A stretch of DNA of 64,000 nt from Uloborus plumipes (GCA_038373865.1 JAXGGA010000087.1:291383-355382); one strand, 5' to 3'; positions 32,140-44,542 are shown, counted from the first letter of the stretch. The notes: generated from the sequence alone by a model not told the origin. Translations and numbers: made by a program.

Positions 32140-33560
32140 GAATCTGGAAATAAATGAATTTAAACCAGCGTAGGTTATTTTACGGAGGAAAAGTTATTCC
32201 TGCTTTCAGCCTTTCACAGTGGCAAAAATTAGTCAAAGTCAGCACAAGAATGGTAAAAACAGTACAAACCAAAATGTGCAGAGCTAAATGCAGTTTATTT
32301 GAAATGGAATCAGAAAAGTAAATGAAATTTTGTTATCTTAAAAAAAAATTATAAACTTTTAAAAAATGATACAGATCTCCTTCCAAGCACTACTTCTATT
32401 TGGTATCTTTTTGAAATCACCCTACCCCTTCAACATGGCTGAAAAACGGTAATGTAAACATGTTCATTTTAGCTATAAAATAATAAATAAAATAATAGAT
32501 GAAATAAATAGATGAAATAATAATGAAAATTGTAGTAAATAATAGTTGAAATTGTAATTGAATTACTCAGAAACTCTTAAATGACATCTTAACTTATACA
32601 TAAAAATATTGAATGATTATTTGCGAGGAACGGACCTACTGGATCAACAGTTGGACTAACCACCTTAGATTGGACCAACAAATGTATTCCATTTATTTAA
32701 CAATAAATATAATTAAGACTACTTTTTTTTTCAATAAATATTTTTCTTAACGAAGAAATTTATAATATCAATGAAAGACAAGGATATTATGCGATCCCCT
32801 AATTTTCCATAGTGTTATTCTGGGGTTATAAACTTCTGTGGTTAGCCTACGCTTTTTTTTTTAAAGAAATAATTGCAAAATCTTTTTACAATCAGTTTTT
32901 ATGGAGTTTTTATTCACTTCCAGGAAAACATACCCCCTGGAAATTTTTCTACTGAAATAAGAAAACATATTTTATCAATTATATTTTTTGTTAAAACGAA
33001 TGAAAAGCTAAGCGTGTTTTCTTGTTATTTTCCTAAAAATAATTAAAAATCAATAAATTGGTCATTGCTAAAATTTGAGCAATGACCAATACTAAAATTT
33101 TAAAAAGTTAATAAGTTATTGAAATGAAAAGTAAAATGAGCTCATTTGAAGTATAATTTTCTCAAAATAACTCCAGAATACCAAAATAATTAAAATATAT
33201 AAAGGATGCAAAAGGAATTAAATCTCATCAACCGTATGCCATTTTCGGCGAAGCACATGCTAAATGTTGAAATATCAGGCAAAAAAAAAAAAAAAAAAAG
33301 AAAAAGAAAAACCTTTTACTCACACGAAATTCATTATTCATGTGCTTCAAAACAACCCATCATGGAAATAAAACGTTCTGAAAATAATTTAAATCCACAA
33401 AGTAAATCAAAATTTTCCAGAATGAAAATCATTGAGATGATAGTTAAAAAGTAATTTCCAGATGAGCACGTGATTAGTGTACAAAATATTGATTTCTATT
33501 GCTTTAATAATTCACTCCTTAAATTGTCCTACTTTTGAATAGTTATAAAAATAAAGTGAA
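32140..33560. other. A/T-rich intergenic region, no gene seen
   Basis: Short local repeats (AATAATAGATGAAATAA near 32480-32530, a poly-A tract at 33280-33298). No coding region or element with two ends recognised. Confidence 0.4.
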
Positions 33561-33569
33561 AATGAGAGA

Positions 33570-33935
33570 GAAAAAGCGGTGCCCAACTCGAATTTTCGAC
33601 GATTGCCGATTATACGCTGGATGACATTTTCTGCACATGTTATTTATTTATTTATTTGTTTATTTTTCCGAAATTTTGCTACAAAAAGAACGGCTTCTGT
33701 TCGCAAAACTCCGCGATCACCAATTTTGCGCTATATGAAACTTATTGCACTGTTCTTTATTTATATATTTATTTATTTTTTTTCAAATTTCCGCTAGAAA
33801 AGTTGACTTCCGATAGCTGATTATGCGATGGGTGAAACCAAGGATTTTTTTTTTTTTTTTGAAAAGTGCCCTTAAATAGTAAACTTTCGACAATCGCTGA
33901 TTCGCAGCTCGTGAAAACTTAACGCACATTTCAGT
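33570..33935 (+). repeat. Degenerate tandem repeat, about 120-bp units
   Basis: Three diverged units share a TTTCGACGATTGCCGATTATACGC-like start, a TTATTTATTTATTT tract and an AAATTTYCGCTA-like end. An adjacent CATCGG block follows at 33960-34060. Confidence 0.45.
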
Positions 33936-33959
33936 AGCCATTTATTAAGATTTTCCACT

Positions 33960-34060
33960 GGCCGTTCCAACGGCCATCGGCATCGACCACCGATGCTAAC
34001 TTGTAGAAAACATCAGCCCATCTGTCAACAATCGGCATCGGCCCATCGGTCAAGCACTAC
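33960..34060. repeat. CATCGGC-rich repeat block (second)
   Basis: GGCCATCGGCATCG and ATCGGCATCGGCCCATCGG motifs like those at 27700-27790. Confidence 0.5.
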
Positions 34061-34171
34061 ATTTGGGCAAAAAAATAAATAATAAAAAAAGCAGAAGTCG
34101 GAAGTTTTAAAATCCCGGAGCCGGAGTCGACCATTTTTCCTCTGACTCCGCAGCCCTACTAAAAACCATAC

Positions 34172-34790
34172 TGTTACAAATCTTGTAAATAGTTGTTGTT
34201 TTTCCTGCCTTGCACCATTTTGCTAGCTTTAGTTTTATCTGACGACATGTCGCAAAAGTATCTGAAGATATCACTTTTACCATTTATACACCGACCCTGT
34301 AACATTTTGTAGTTTTTGCACTTCCCCTAAATTTGATACGCATGAAGACATTTTCGCGCTGCGTTGTAATATGGTGAGTTTTTCTTTTTATCACTAGAAT
34401 TTTCTTGAATGGTTTATTTAAGTTTGTGAATGAACAGGATTTTGCTAGAATGTTGTAGAAATTTCCTTCCGAGTATAAATAGCTGCCTTGAGCACAGTTA
34501 GTTAGTTTTTCTTAGATTGGATTTCTGAGATGCTCGTTTTATTCGCATGGGCAAATGTTTGTTTTGCTTTTGTAATTTCTTAATTACTGTTCACGTTAGA
34601 TACGTGGTCGTGGTGCTGAGTTACTGTTGGGAGTACAGTGTACTGTTTGCTATCTAATTGCTGGATGTTTAGCAAGTGTTTCCTGCTCCTATCGTAAATA
34701 AGTGCACATACTTGTAAATAAATTTATAGTTACTTCCTCAAGGTTGGAATGATTATTTAAGAAAGTTGAAGGTGCTACGAACTCGTTACA
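34172..34790 (+). repeat. Solo LTR, Gypsy-like
   Basis: Begins TGTTACAAATC and ends CTCGTTACA, flanked by ATAC at 34168-34171 and 34791-34794, a 4-bp target duplication typical of Ty3/Gypsy elements. Internally there is a TATA-like GTATAAATAG near 34475 and AATAAA at about 34720, fitting promoter and polyadenylation signals on the plus strand. No internal coding region is adjacent, so recombination between two LTRs probably removed it. Orientation is inferred from these signals. Confidence 0.8.
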
Positions 34791-34794
34791 ATAC

Positions 34795-36582
34795 TTTGAG
34801 GCCGCTTAATTTAAGAAATCAACAAACCCCAACCTTAATAACTATGGGGTCCTCAGAACCAGACACTTTACAATCAATACATGTAAACATAACACTGAGG
34901 GGTGTTTCTGTAAAAAAAGTACAGAGAACTGAAATGCGTCTTTTAACAAAAAAGAGCTGCGAAACATCAAGCTTTGGGAATTTTTACCGAGAGAAGAAAA
35001 TTTTTTGGTAGCTAAAAACTTTAGCATGTTCACTTCTCATAACCTACTCGCACATACAAAAAAAAGAGGAAAATCAAAATATGTCAGTGATAAAATTTCC
35101 CTTTTTTGTCCGATTTTCAAAATAATGGCTCTTAACTCTTGCTCTTTAGAAAACGCTGTGACCAGCTGAAGTACTGGACCCCCCTCGCGGAATGCAATAC
35201 ATAAAGGCAATGCTCAATAAAAACCGAAAGATTCTTTTTTCGACAAAACAACCGAAATGGGAATCGCCTGTTTATTTCCCGCCGAATTAAATCTTTAAAA
35301 TGCTAGCTTACTTTTCACATTGTATGCATTCGAAAATAAATTATGGAATTGTCACAAAAAGCACCTTAGATGAATAATATATATTCTCTAGCTAGGTACA
35401 CCCCTCCCCCTTAACTTTGTTTTTGGGGAAAACCTAGCTAGGTGTATTTTTCGAAGAGCTAGCCGCCAAAATGTGCGAGACTTGCCCAAACACAAGCTGA
35501 TGTAGCCGCCAAGTTAATCCATGCATCAGTTTCGGATCACGAAGAAAGAGATTTAAAAGAAGATTTCTGCACTTTGGAATAATGATGTTGGTTACATCAC
35601 CTAAGGAATCTTTTCAGTAAAAAATAAACTTATTTTCTAAGAAGAAGCAAGATTAGGATCTTTGTTGCCATAACATGAGTCTGATTTACTCGCGGTGGAA
35701 ATGATCAGGCTTTTACTAAGCGGGAAAAATTTCAACCTTTTTGCAAATGAAATACAGTAAAGCTTCGTCTCCACGTTGTTCAGGGAACTGGAAGCAATGC
35801 TTTTATTTTTACAAATTAAACCCCAAGGAATGCGATTCAAGTCAAATAGTTCTTATCACATTTTTATGCAACTAACAAAATGTATTCAGTAAAAGCTCTA
35901 TACTAATTGCATTTTTAAACGTGAAATAAATCAGATCCTAAATACTTATTTTTCAACGTATGTGGCTGATTCTACGCTATTTCAATCCAAACGGCTGATG
36001 GAAAACTTAATGTGAAACTGATTGTATTCATTTTTTTGTATGCTTAAGCATTAAAGACTATTATCTTTTATATGGACCACCCAATTAAGTCACTACAACT
36101 AATTTATTTTAGCATTAATAGCTGAAAACAGTCATAAATGTATACTCCCCTGGCCGGTCCAAATACTAGTTTTTATAAACATGTTTGACGTTCAATTTTT
36201 GCTAACTTGGCATATTATTTTTTACCAAAATCAAACACATACATAAACATAGAAACATATTTCATGAATAAACATTTTTAAAATATTTATTTTTGTAGTA
36301 AAAAAACACTTTTTTTCCACGTACCATAACAACAGTCATCTTCACCTGGCGAACTTAAAAGACTGAAATTTAGCATAAAAAATGCAGAAGTATAACCTTG
36401 ACAGAATAACCGGTGTAATACAGTGTAAAGTTAAAAGCAAGCTAAGAGGTTAAAAAAAAAATCGAACATTATTGCATTGGTTCTCGTTGAAAGTGCCGAA
36501 AAACATACTGCGCCAGTCGCTGTAGTATTTTCCCTGGTAAGTATAAGTTTTTAGCTTCGTTACCTAAATGTACGTATGAACA
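34795..36582. other. Intergenic, no gene seen
   Basis: Contains AGCTAGGT repeats at 35391-35450 and a dispersed repeat at 36148-36410 (separate entry). Short open stretches show no motif. Confidence 0.4.
36148..36410. repeat. Dispersed repeat, copy 1
   Basis: Shares CCCTGGCC.GTCCAA at its start and TGAAATTTAGCATAAAAA near its end with 42721-42900, in the same order and with similar spacing of conserved patches. Confidence 0.55.
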
Positions 36583-37396
36583 CAGTCTAGTCACATTAAT
36601 GTGACCACCTGTCAAAAGCCAGAACAAACACCTTTCGCAGAGCGGACTGCTGCGAGACGTGTAGGAAGAGACTCAGTGCCCTGAAGGTGTTTGCTGGTAG
36701 ATTTTCCCATGCCGACTCCGATGCCACGGCCGGATGCGCTAGATTATTACGCGGGTCCAAATCCAAGGCGCGAATAACTCGATCGAGATGATCCCACATA
36801 TTCTCGATTCGGTTTGAGTTAGGAGAGTTTGCTGGCCATAGGAGAAGGGTAAACTCATCCTGGTGCTCTTAGAGCCACGCACGTACATTGATAGCTGTAT
36901 AGCACTTCGCATTATCCTGCTGGTGGATGCCATCATCCTGTTGAAAAACAATGCGCATACGGGAGTGGACATGGTCCGGAAGGACAGATGCGTTCTTGTA
37001 TTGATTCATTGTGCCTCCTACAATGATGAATCCCTGAGAATGGCAGGAAAACATTCCCCAAACCACAATGCTCCCACCTCCAGCTTGGACCGTTACGGCA
37101 ATGGCTGCAGGATGTTTGGTTCAGAGGTTTCACGCCTTATACGCCAACGTAAATTTGTTCGATGGTGCATTAAACGTGATTCAACAGACAATGCTACCAG
37201 TCGCCACTCAATGGACGTCCAGTTACGGTACTTGCGTGCAAATTCCAGCGTTTGTAGTCGATGGAGAGTAGTCAGCATAGGTGCATGAACCAGGTTTTTG
37301 CTTTGGGAGCCCAGACGCATCAACGTCCGCTAAACAGTAGTTTTGGAGACAATGTTGGTTGCCCCTTGGTTCAGTTGGGGCGTCAGTTGCTCAACG
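36583..37396 (-). pseudogene. Tc1-like transposon remnant (DD36E-type), truncated at its 5' end
   Basis: The terminal repeat cagtctagtcacattaatgt begins at 36583. On the minus strand the reading order from the N side is QLTPQLNQGATNIVSKTTV, RTLMRLGSQSKNLVHAPML, LEFARKYRNWTSIEWR, WRIRRETSE, VGALWFGECF or MVWGMFS in shifted frames, QQDNAKCYTAINVRAWL, a stop, EHQDEFTLLLWPANSP, RIENMWDHLD, and a C-terminal tail. These are ordered blocks of a Tc1-family transposase. From QQD to the Glu of RIENMW I count 36 residues including the stop. Several frameshifts and stops make it dead. The N-terminal DNA-binding region is missing; Tigger sequence starts at the break. Confidence 0.85.
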
Positions 37397-37866
37397 ATAA
37401 AAGATGCTTTGACTTCAACGATAAAAGACTTCACAAAAGATGCTTTGTCTTTAGATCCAGATAATGAAAATCAAGAAAACAACAATATAGGGGAGTTAAA
37501 TTTACAAAATGAGTGGGAAGTTTTACAAAAGAAAATGATCAATACAGACTTTATGGATTTTGTAGAAGTCGATGACGCGATGCTAGTGACAGAGTAGAGC
37601 TAGTGACCGATGAAGAAATTTTAGCAAGCGTAAGAGATAATAGCGAACAAGATTCTGGTGAACAAGATTCCGGGGATGAAGATATAGAGGAAATTGAGCA
37701 CCTTTAATCCGAGATGCAAGAGAAGCAGCAGATTTACTGCGTGTTTTTGTAGAATCCCGACCTAATGTTCCCGACTCTATCTTTGATGCTTTAAAAATAT
37801 CTGAGGACTATTTGTTGAAAGAACAAGTTTTTTCTCAGAAACAATGTTTAATTACAGTTTTTTTTT
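37397..37866 (+). pseudogene. Tigger/pogo-type transposase, C-terminal remnant
   Basis: Plus-strand reading gives STIKDALSLDPDNENQEN, LNLQNEWEVLQKKM, DFMDFVEVDDAML, then after a frame change VTDEEILASVRDNSEQDSG, DEDIEEIEHL, and after another IRDAREAADLLRVFVESRP, DALKISEDYLLKEQV. The E-W, FVEVDD and TDEEI blocks followed by an acidic stretch and a helical tail are typical of the C-terminus of Tigger (pogo) transposases. The DDE core is absent. A small tandem duplication (CTAGTGACAGAG/CTAGTGACCGA) disrupts the frame near 37585-37605. The matching TIR follows at about 38100-38172. Confidence 0.8.
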
Positions 37867-38099
37867 AAAAATAAAATGCAGATATTCTTGGTGAGTCAAA
37901 ATTGTTATATTATGCATAAAAATTAGAACTTGCTCCAAACTACAAAAACTTTTGAATTTAATTACATCATACGTTAATTATTCCAATTATACATATAATA
38001 TCTTTGGTACATTATTATGTCACTTTTTTTATCACATTATTTATTTATTGAACATTAATGGTAGTATTTTTGTTTATTCTGTGGTTTTCTTGTCTTTTT

Positions 38100-38172
38100 C
38101 GATAACCTGAATTTTCGATAACTCGAATTCTATTTGCTCTCCCTGCAACTTCGACTTATCGAAGTTTCACTG
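38100..38172 (-). repeat. Right TIR of the Tigger/pogo element
   Basis: Complement begins CAGTGAAACTTCGATAAGTC and contains further CGATAACTCGAA-type units; TA follows at 38173-38174. The left end is lost at the 37.4 kb junction. Confidence 0.75.
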
Positions 38173-38174
38173 TA

Positions 38175-39714
38175 ATTCATTCACCATCATGATTTCAAAA
38201 TTCTTACACATATTTGAGAGCTATTCAAGTTCTCATCGCTTATTCTATTATTCTTCTCGTGCTCCATTTCGTTTCATTGTTAGTTTTGTCAACACAACCT
38301 GTCCATATAAAGTCTTTCGCTGAAAACTTACTCCCCCCCCCCCCCGCCGCTCTAAAATGCTCTCGTGACCCCCAAAATGTTGTTCCCCTCTATTTCAGAA
38401 GATCGCGCCATCGAGGAGGGGACGAAGGACCCTTGTGCCATCCGTGTGGCGAAGTCACCGCGTTGTCGACGTTTCGCTACAACAGTGGGTAAAACTCTTT
38501 TCACTAAAATTGATTCGCCAAATGATCTCCTAAATGTTGGCTTTTCCCGTTTCAAATCTTTGACGGACGGTGGTCGAAAAGTGGAAGCACTGATTTGTGT
38601 TGGAGTCTCCAGTCTTATGCGAAGCTATAGAGGCTTTGGTAGAATCACCCATACCCTTCAAGCAGTTGAACTGAGAGCTCGGAGATTGCGATTTCGGGTG
38701 TTCATTAATTCCGCTCTCCCTTTCACAGAACTTGTAGACATTTTTTAAGCATTTCAATAACCTCCTTTGAATTGTTCAAGAATCTTCCATAAAAAGAATC
38801 TCTTGATCTGAGAGCTCATCTGATTCAATAAAACCTTGTTCTGTGGTCTTATTTCCACGTCGCAATATTACCAGCATTATTATTGATTATACTATGCAAG
38901 TACACACACACATATATATAAAGACCCCAGTTAATTGCAGGGGATCATTTTTTTAAATATACCTCAAATTCTGCAATTTGAGTCCTTATAAGGATTAATT
39001 TCTGCAACCAAAATTTTTAAGAAATTATTTTATGGTTTTATACTCTTCTCCAAATTAATACTAAGCAAAATTAAAACTTTTTATTGATTTTTTCCATTTT
39101 CAAACCTTATTTTAAGCCTTTATTTTACAAGCGGTTAGACTTATCCGAAGTTTGAGATCTCTAGGGTTCGGATTTCTGAGATTTCCCTGCAGTTAGTTAG
39201 TAATAATTCCGCAGTCCACCGACACGCATAAAACTGAAATTAAATGTAAAATGGTACACAGTAAAAAATGCATGAAATGCTTTAAAACAAATCCAGTAGA
39301 GATTTAAAAAATAGGTACCGAGAGAGTAACCTCCTGGCCATTAGGACAGTTCATAGGTCATTTGAAGCACTTTCTTTGCACTTTCTATGCTCTGAAATCT
39401 TAATACTTGATTGTATAGCGTTACAGAATCGTTCTAACTTCGCAAGAGATGTCTATTTTAGGTAAAAAAAAGCTGCAGATTTTTTATTACTACTTTTTTT
39501 TTCATCAATTACAAGTAATGCAGAAAATAAAAATACTAGAAATTGTTCAATACCTCCCCCCCCCCCCCACCGTTCTAAACAGATTGACAGTAGGTAGCAA
39601 AGTAGCATAAAAGAAAGCAATAACGAAAGAATTTCCGGAATATTGAATTCTGGATTAAATAAGCAGTCTGATATGAAACATGTGGGTCACAAATAATTCT
39701 CAAGCAGTGGCGGA
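38175..39714. other. Intergenic, one GC-richer open stretch not called
   Basis: A 127-codon frame at 38365-38748 lies in DNA that is GC-richer than its surroundings, and a CTATTTCAG acceptor-like site precedes it at 38391-38399. It has no domain or repeat that I recognise, and overlapping open frames exist on the other strand, so its coding status is undecided. The rest holds C- and G-homopolymers (38332-38345, 39556-39570) and a CA/TA microsatellite near 38900. Confidence 0.35.
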
Positions 39715-40791
39715 TTTACCATTTCGCAATAGCGAGGATTCACAATGACAGAAGGGCTTCAAATGAAGATCCAAAAGGCTCCTGAAATAGTTTACGTAAT
39801 TTTGTTCAGGGGGGCCCCAAAGGGGCCCCCAAACCTGTAAATTCCCATCTGGTCTCAAGAAATTTTGTTAAAAAAAAAAACCGCGGGAGCCATGATTTTA
39901 CTATTTTGGCTGCAGATACAACAAGAAGATGAGATTGACACTTGTCAGACATCCTTACACCCCCCCCCACATAACAAAAGTTTTTTTTTTTTTTTTTTCA
40001 AATTTTCAAGGTTTTCCAGAAACATTTAAAAATTTATTTATAAATTTTTTCAAGTATTTAAATTTTTTTAGGAACGAGACATGCAATTGTTTGGCAGTTG
40101 GGGGTGTCCAACAAAGTGTGGCCCTAAGCTACAGCTCGCTCAAATTGTACGTAAATCCAGCCCTATAGAAATAATTTTTAATATAAAAGATAGTTAGTAG
40201 GCCATGGCTATGTAAAAGACGCGCAAACACAGATTTCTCATTACAGGACATTTTTCATACAAGTAGTACATAAAGCGGAACAGAGGTAGCAGCAGCGTAT
40301 TTCCCGTGTCGTATCTGCGAAAGGCCCCACAATACCCCCCCCCCCCATAAGGTGCCTCAAAGATGATATCCTCCAAATATTTTTTGGGGCACCCATGATT
40401 GTAGGAAGGGTTATAGAGCGCCCGCTTTCGAGTACTTCGAAGTGAATTTTCTTTTAGCTCTCATTTTTGTTTAAAAATATAAACAAAAAACTTTTCGTAG
40501 GTCTGGGGCCCCCAACAAAGCGTGGGCTCAAACCTCACTCAATTTTTCAAATTTTCAACAACTTGAAACTGAACTAGAATTTTATAACGATAATAATATT
40601 GCTTGTTTTATTTTAAAATACAAAGGAAAAATTTTCACGGGAGTTAGAGGGGGGAGATATAAAGCGGTGCCCTAGCTAAATTTTAAAATACTTGAAGCTG
40701 AACTTTGTTGAAACTTCATTATTATTTATTTTTTAAGATACAAATTTCAAAAATCAAAAACTGATGTAGCTTGTACGTAAATCCAGCCCTG
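39715..40791. mobile_element. hAT-like element(s), degraded
   Basis: Left end CAGTGGCGGATTTACCATTT. The right end is the complement of CAGGGCTGGATTTACGTACA at 40791, with another copy of that end (TAGGGCTGGATTTACGTACA) at about 40147-40167, so two related units may be joined. Ends of the CAGNGNC-GGATTTACC type are hAT-like. No matching 8-bp duplication was found. The interior has repeated GGGGCCCC-type and GGGGGG tracts and no transposase. Confidence 0.55.
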
Positions 40792-42380
40792 CACAAGACC
40801 CAACGATAAGAACTAATACCCTGAATGAACTCAACCGCATTTTCTTACGCAATATTTTGCGACTTTTTTTTAATAGAAAAACAAAACTGAAAGTCGTTAA
40901 AAATGTTCGATGTTTTGTTGCCTGTTTTTCAAGTGTCGTAATAAACATTATTTCTATGTTAGAGCAAAAACTGATATTTCTCGCCGGCAGCATGAACTTA
41001 ATTTCGGTTTCTTTCTTTAGTTTCGGAGCCTTGGTTTTGTTGGCAATCATTTGTTAATTAGTTGGAAGAAAAAAGGATAATTCTTTCATTCACTTCGGAG
41101 CGGATGTTTCCCATTTTAAGGCGCGAAATGAGAGCAACTTGGAACAGGCCAAACGTTTTCTCATCTTTCGGAACCAAAGCATTATCAATGGAAAAAACCG
41201 ACATCTTTAAATAACAATAAGCGATTATCTTAAAAAAGTATGCGGCAGGGGTAGCATTTTTATTAGATCCTTTGTCGCCAAGTCAAGTTTTCATACCTGA
41301 GATAGTGATCAAAGTTAGGAAACAAAGTGACGTTTAAGCATTTTCAAATTTTATTCTAGCGAGCTCTAGTAAAAGCATTCTTATCGAAAATCAACATGCT
41401 TCGAACAATGAGATGGCGTTCGGATAGTTTTGAGGTTGAAGCATTATTCTGGTTAAGGTAGTAGGGGAAATGACATTTCTTGCCGAACAATATTCCTTTG
41501 ATCAAGATTCATCGGTTATCAATGATTTTTAGAGCTTTTGATGAAATCGGATTTTGTTTCCTAGTTGATAAAAAGCTCAAAATGTATCTTTTCCGTTTCA
41601 TAATCATCAACTCAACGATGATTCAATGAAAATTAATATGTTCATCCAAAATGCTAATTAAAAATTTACTGCCTTTTGGTATTTTTTGTGAAAGAGGCTT
41701 TATTATATGGGAGAGCTAAGCTCCTCTTTTCGAAAGGAATTTCTGACAAGTAGGACACATTTCAGACCTCTAATGTACGAAAAATGTACCCTCTCATAAG
41801 AACTCGCCCCTATTTTCTTCAATAACTAATTCATAACAAAGCAAAAACTATAAATTTCAAGACTTTGAGTAATGTAGTTTCAAATGTTTTAGTGTTGTAT
41901 CACATGCATTGCGCAGGAGAAATATTAGCCATCTATTTGACTAATGACGCCTCTCCAATTTCGTAAACATAATTGAATTTTTACGCTTAATTAAAGTAAC
42001 TTGACTCATGTTTTAATAAGACACCTTAGAAAGTACAATTCATGAAAGCTGTACGAAATATCTGAAAGCGTATACGATTTTTGACTTCCAACGGCCCATA
42101 GAAATGTTAATTCATGTTATTGATATCGTTTGCTTCAGTTATAAAAAATACTAGCTGACCAGCGCGAATTCAAAAATTCGATTTATTTTATTTCTTGAAT
42201 TGTGAATGGTTATTTTTCGCTGATTCAAAATCATGCCTCACTTTTGTATTTTTCTGTAGCACCTTCATGCCAAAATAAACATTTTCTTTCCCGGTTTTAA
42301 TGAGATAGAAAAATTTTGTTTTAAAGCACTAAAATGCGTTTAGGTTCTATATTTTTGGGGAAAAAAAATTTAAAAAAAAG

Positions 42381-42456
42381 CGACAGGGCGGGATCGAACT
42401 TGTGATCTTCATGCTCCTAACGCAGCAAACTATCCAACCACGCACTACATCTTGGC
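42381..42456 (-). repeat. tRNA-like sequence, probable SINE head
   Basis: Minus strand has an A-box-like GTGGTTGGATAGTTTG and a B-box-like AGTTCGATCCC about 40 bases apart, but no clean cloverleaf. A promoter-like internal RNA polymerase III structure with A-rich sequence beyond it suggests a SINE-type relic. Confidence 0.45.
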
Positions 42457-42720
42457 GTTTATTCATTGAAGTCGTGCGCAATAAAAAGCATAAAAGCTGT
42501 TTTTTCGACACAAAAAGTCATTTTTAAACAGTGGGTCTATTTTTCGTCATCATTAGCTTTAAAATGAGGGACAAATCATGGAGTTTGACGTCGAAATGAG
42601 AAAGTTGAGAAATAATATAAGAAAAGATTGTCTTTTATTTGGAGCACATATAGTCAATTTACGATTACTCTTTCATTTTAGAATTAATAATTTAAAACAG
42701 AAATAATAGTTGTAATAATA

Positions 42721-42900
42721 GTTCCCTGGCCTGTCCAATTTAAAACAAACACATTCAACGTTAACAACCTGACAAGATATTTTTTTCCATCTACATAAAC
42801 ATCAAAACATACTATACCAAAACACACTACAAAAAATTTTATGTGCACAAAAATCAATGATGTCGCCCTGAAATTTAGCATAAAAAGTTCAAAAGGATGA
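42721..42900. repeat. Dispersed repeat, copy 2
   Basis: Related to 36148-36410 (CCCTGGCCTGTCCAA ... TGAAATTTAGCATAAAAA). Confidence 0.55.
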
Positions 42901-43351
42901 CCAACAACGAGGATGGTGGAAAACTTTTTTCATCTAATCTTTTGAGGCACCCCCCTAAAATGTTCCAATAGGCTAAAAAATAAGTTTTAAATCAATCGGA
43001 TAACATTAACACCTACCTCAAAGTGGGTAAAGTTAAGAAAAACAGCGATTGTTTAGTAAATAATTCAGTTTTCTTTAAATAAAATCAGAACTGTTCCTTC
43101 GAAAATCCCGGTTCTTGTCTCGATTACTAGGGAATTTTATTTTCCTTAAGTCTAACTTCATTCAAAGTTTTTTAAAAAAATGATCGAGTATTTTCCAGAA
43201 TTTTTCAAGTTAGGCTGCAGCGTTGAACCACATCAAAACATTGCATGGCAAAAATAAGTCATTTAAATATAAATTGGATTGTTCTTTTAGTAAATTTGTT
43301 GGAATCTACTCATAATGTCAGAGCAGGAACAGCAGTATTATCAGTAATATA

Positions 43352-43378
43352 CACTGAAGTGACAAAAGTCATGGGATA
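43352..43378 (+). repeat. Left TIR of DD36E element
   Basis: 27-bp terminal repeat ending CATGGGATA, paired with 44543-44567. Confidence 0.92.
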
Positions 43379-43494
43379 GCAATATGCAAATTTTCAGATG
43401 GCAGTAGCATCGCATAGAACAGGTATAAATGCGCAGTGCTTTTACAGAGCTTTCATTTCTGTTCAAGTTATTCATGTGAAGAGGTTTTAACGTG

Positions 43495-44538
43495 ATGATG
43501 ACCGCACGACGTGAATTAACAGACTTTGAACGCGGAATGTTAGTTGGAGCTAGACGCATGGGTCATGCCATTTCGGAAATCGTTAGAGAATTCAACATTC
43601 CCAGATCCACTGTGTCAAGAGTGTGCCGAGAGTATGAAATTTCAGGCATAACATCCCACCATGGACAGCGCAGTGGTCGACCGCCTGCACTTAAAGATCG
43701 AGACCGGCGACGTCTGCAAAGAGTCGTAAATTCTAACAGACAAGCAACACTGCGTCAAATCACCGTAGAAATCAATGTGGGACGTACAATGGACGTGTCT
43801 GCTAGAACTGTGCGGAGAAATTTGGATTTCTTGGGCTATTCCAGCAGAAGACCGACTCGAGTGCCTTTACTGACAGAACGACATCGCTTGCAGCGACTCT
43901 CGTGGGCACGTGAGCATATCGGTTGGTCCCTAGATGAATGGAAAACCGTGGCCTGGTCCGATGAGTCACGATTTCAGCTGGTAAGAGCCGATGGTAGGGT
44001 TCGAGTGTGGCGCAGATCCCACGAAGCCATGGACCCAAACTGTCAGCAAGGCACTGTTCAAGCTGGTGGTGGCTCCGTAATGGTGTGGGCTGTTTTTTCA
44101 TGGCATGGACTTGGTCCTCTAGGGCGACTGGACCGAACATTGACTGGAAATGCTTATGTGCAGCTACTTGGAGATCACTTGCAGCCATTCATGGACTTCA
44201 TGTACCCAAACAACGATGGGATTTTTATGGATGACAATGCGCCATGTCACCGGGCCACAACTGTTCGCAATTGGTTTGAAGAAAATTCTGGACAATTCCA
44301 ACGAATGATTTGGCCACCTAGATCGCCCGACATGAATCCCATTGAGCATTTATGGGACACCATCGAGAGGTCTGTTCGTGCCCAAAATCCTGCCCCATCA
44401 ACGCTTTCACAATTATGGACGTCTATCGAGACAGCATGGCTCAATATTCCTGCAGAAGACTTCCAACGACTTGTTGAGTCCATGCCACGTCGAGTTGTTG
44501 CACTTCGCCGGGCAAAAGGAGGGCCGACACGATATTAA
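43495..44538 (+). CDS. Tc1/mariner transposase (347 aa, DD36E)
   Basis: Cut-and-paste transposase. Start ATG at 43495; a GTG one codon upstream also extends the frame, and the second ATG is at 43498. N-terminal HTH at residues 3-50 (LTDFERGMLVGARRMGH...IPRSTVSRV), GRPP linker near residue 63, second HTH in 80-115 (SARTVRRNLDFLGY). Catalytic domain: WSDESRF, GGGSVMVWAVFS, FMDDNAPCHRA, SPDMNPIEHLWD. The second Asp and the Glu are 36 residues apart by my count, the spacing I recall being described for the Incomer (IC) group of Tc1/mariner. The C-terminus (RRVVALRRAKGGPTRY) is complete, with the TAA only five bases before the TIR. No stop or frameshift. It may be active. Confidence 0.95.
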   Translation: MMTARRELTDFERGMLVGARRMGHAISEIVREFNIPRSTVSRVCREYEISGITSHHGQRSGRPPALKDRDRRRLQRVVNSNRQATLRQITVEINVGRTMDVSARTVRRNLDFLGYSSRRPTRVPLLTERHRLQRLSWAREHIGWSLDEWKTVAWSDESRFQLVRADGRVRVWRRSHEAMDPNCQQGTVQAGGGSVMVWAVFSWHGLGPLGRLDRTLTGNAYVQLLGDHLQPFMDFMYPNNDGIFMDDNAPCHRATTVRNWFEENSGQFQRMIWPPRSPDMNPIEHLWDTIERSVRAQNPAPSTLSQLWTSIETAWLNIPAEDFQRLVESMPRRVVALRRAKGGPTRY

Positions 44539-44542
44539 GAGG

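Larger units (their letters stand above)
40792..43349. other. Intergenic, dispersed repeats only
   Basis: Holds a tRNA-like sequence (42381-42456) and a dispersed repeat (42721-42900), listed separately. No coding region recognised. Confidence 0.4.

Noticed and set aside
38365..38748. A 127-codon open frame in a GC-richer patch with a CTATTTCAG acceptor-like site upstream
   Set aside because: It could be an exon, but there is no recognisable domain and no conserved partner. Reported only in the intergenic entry.
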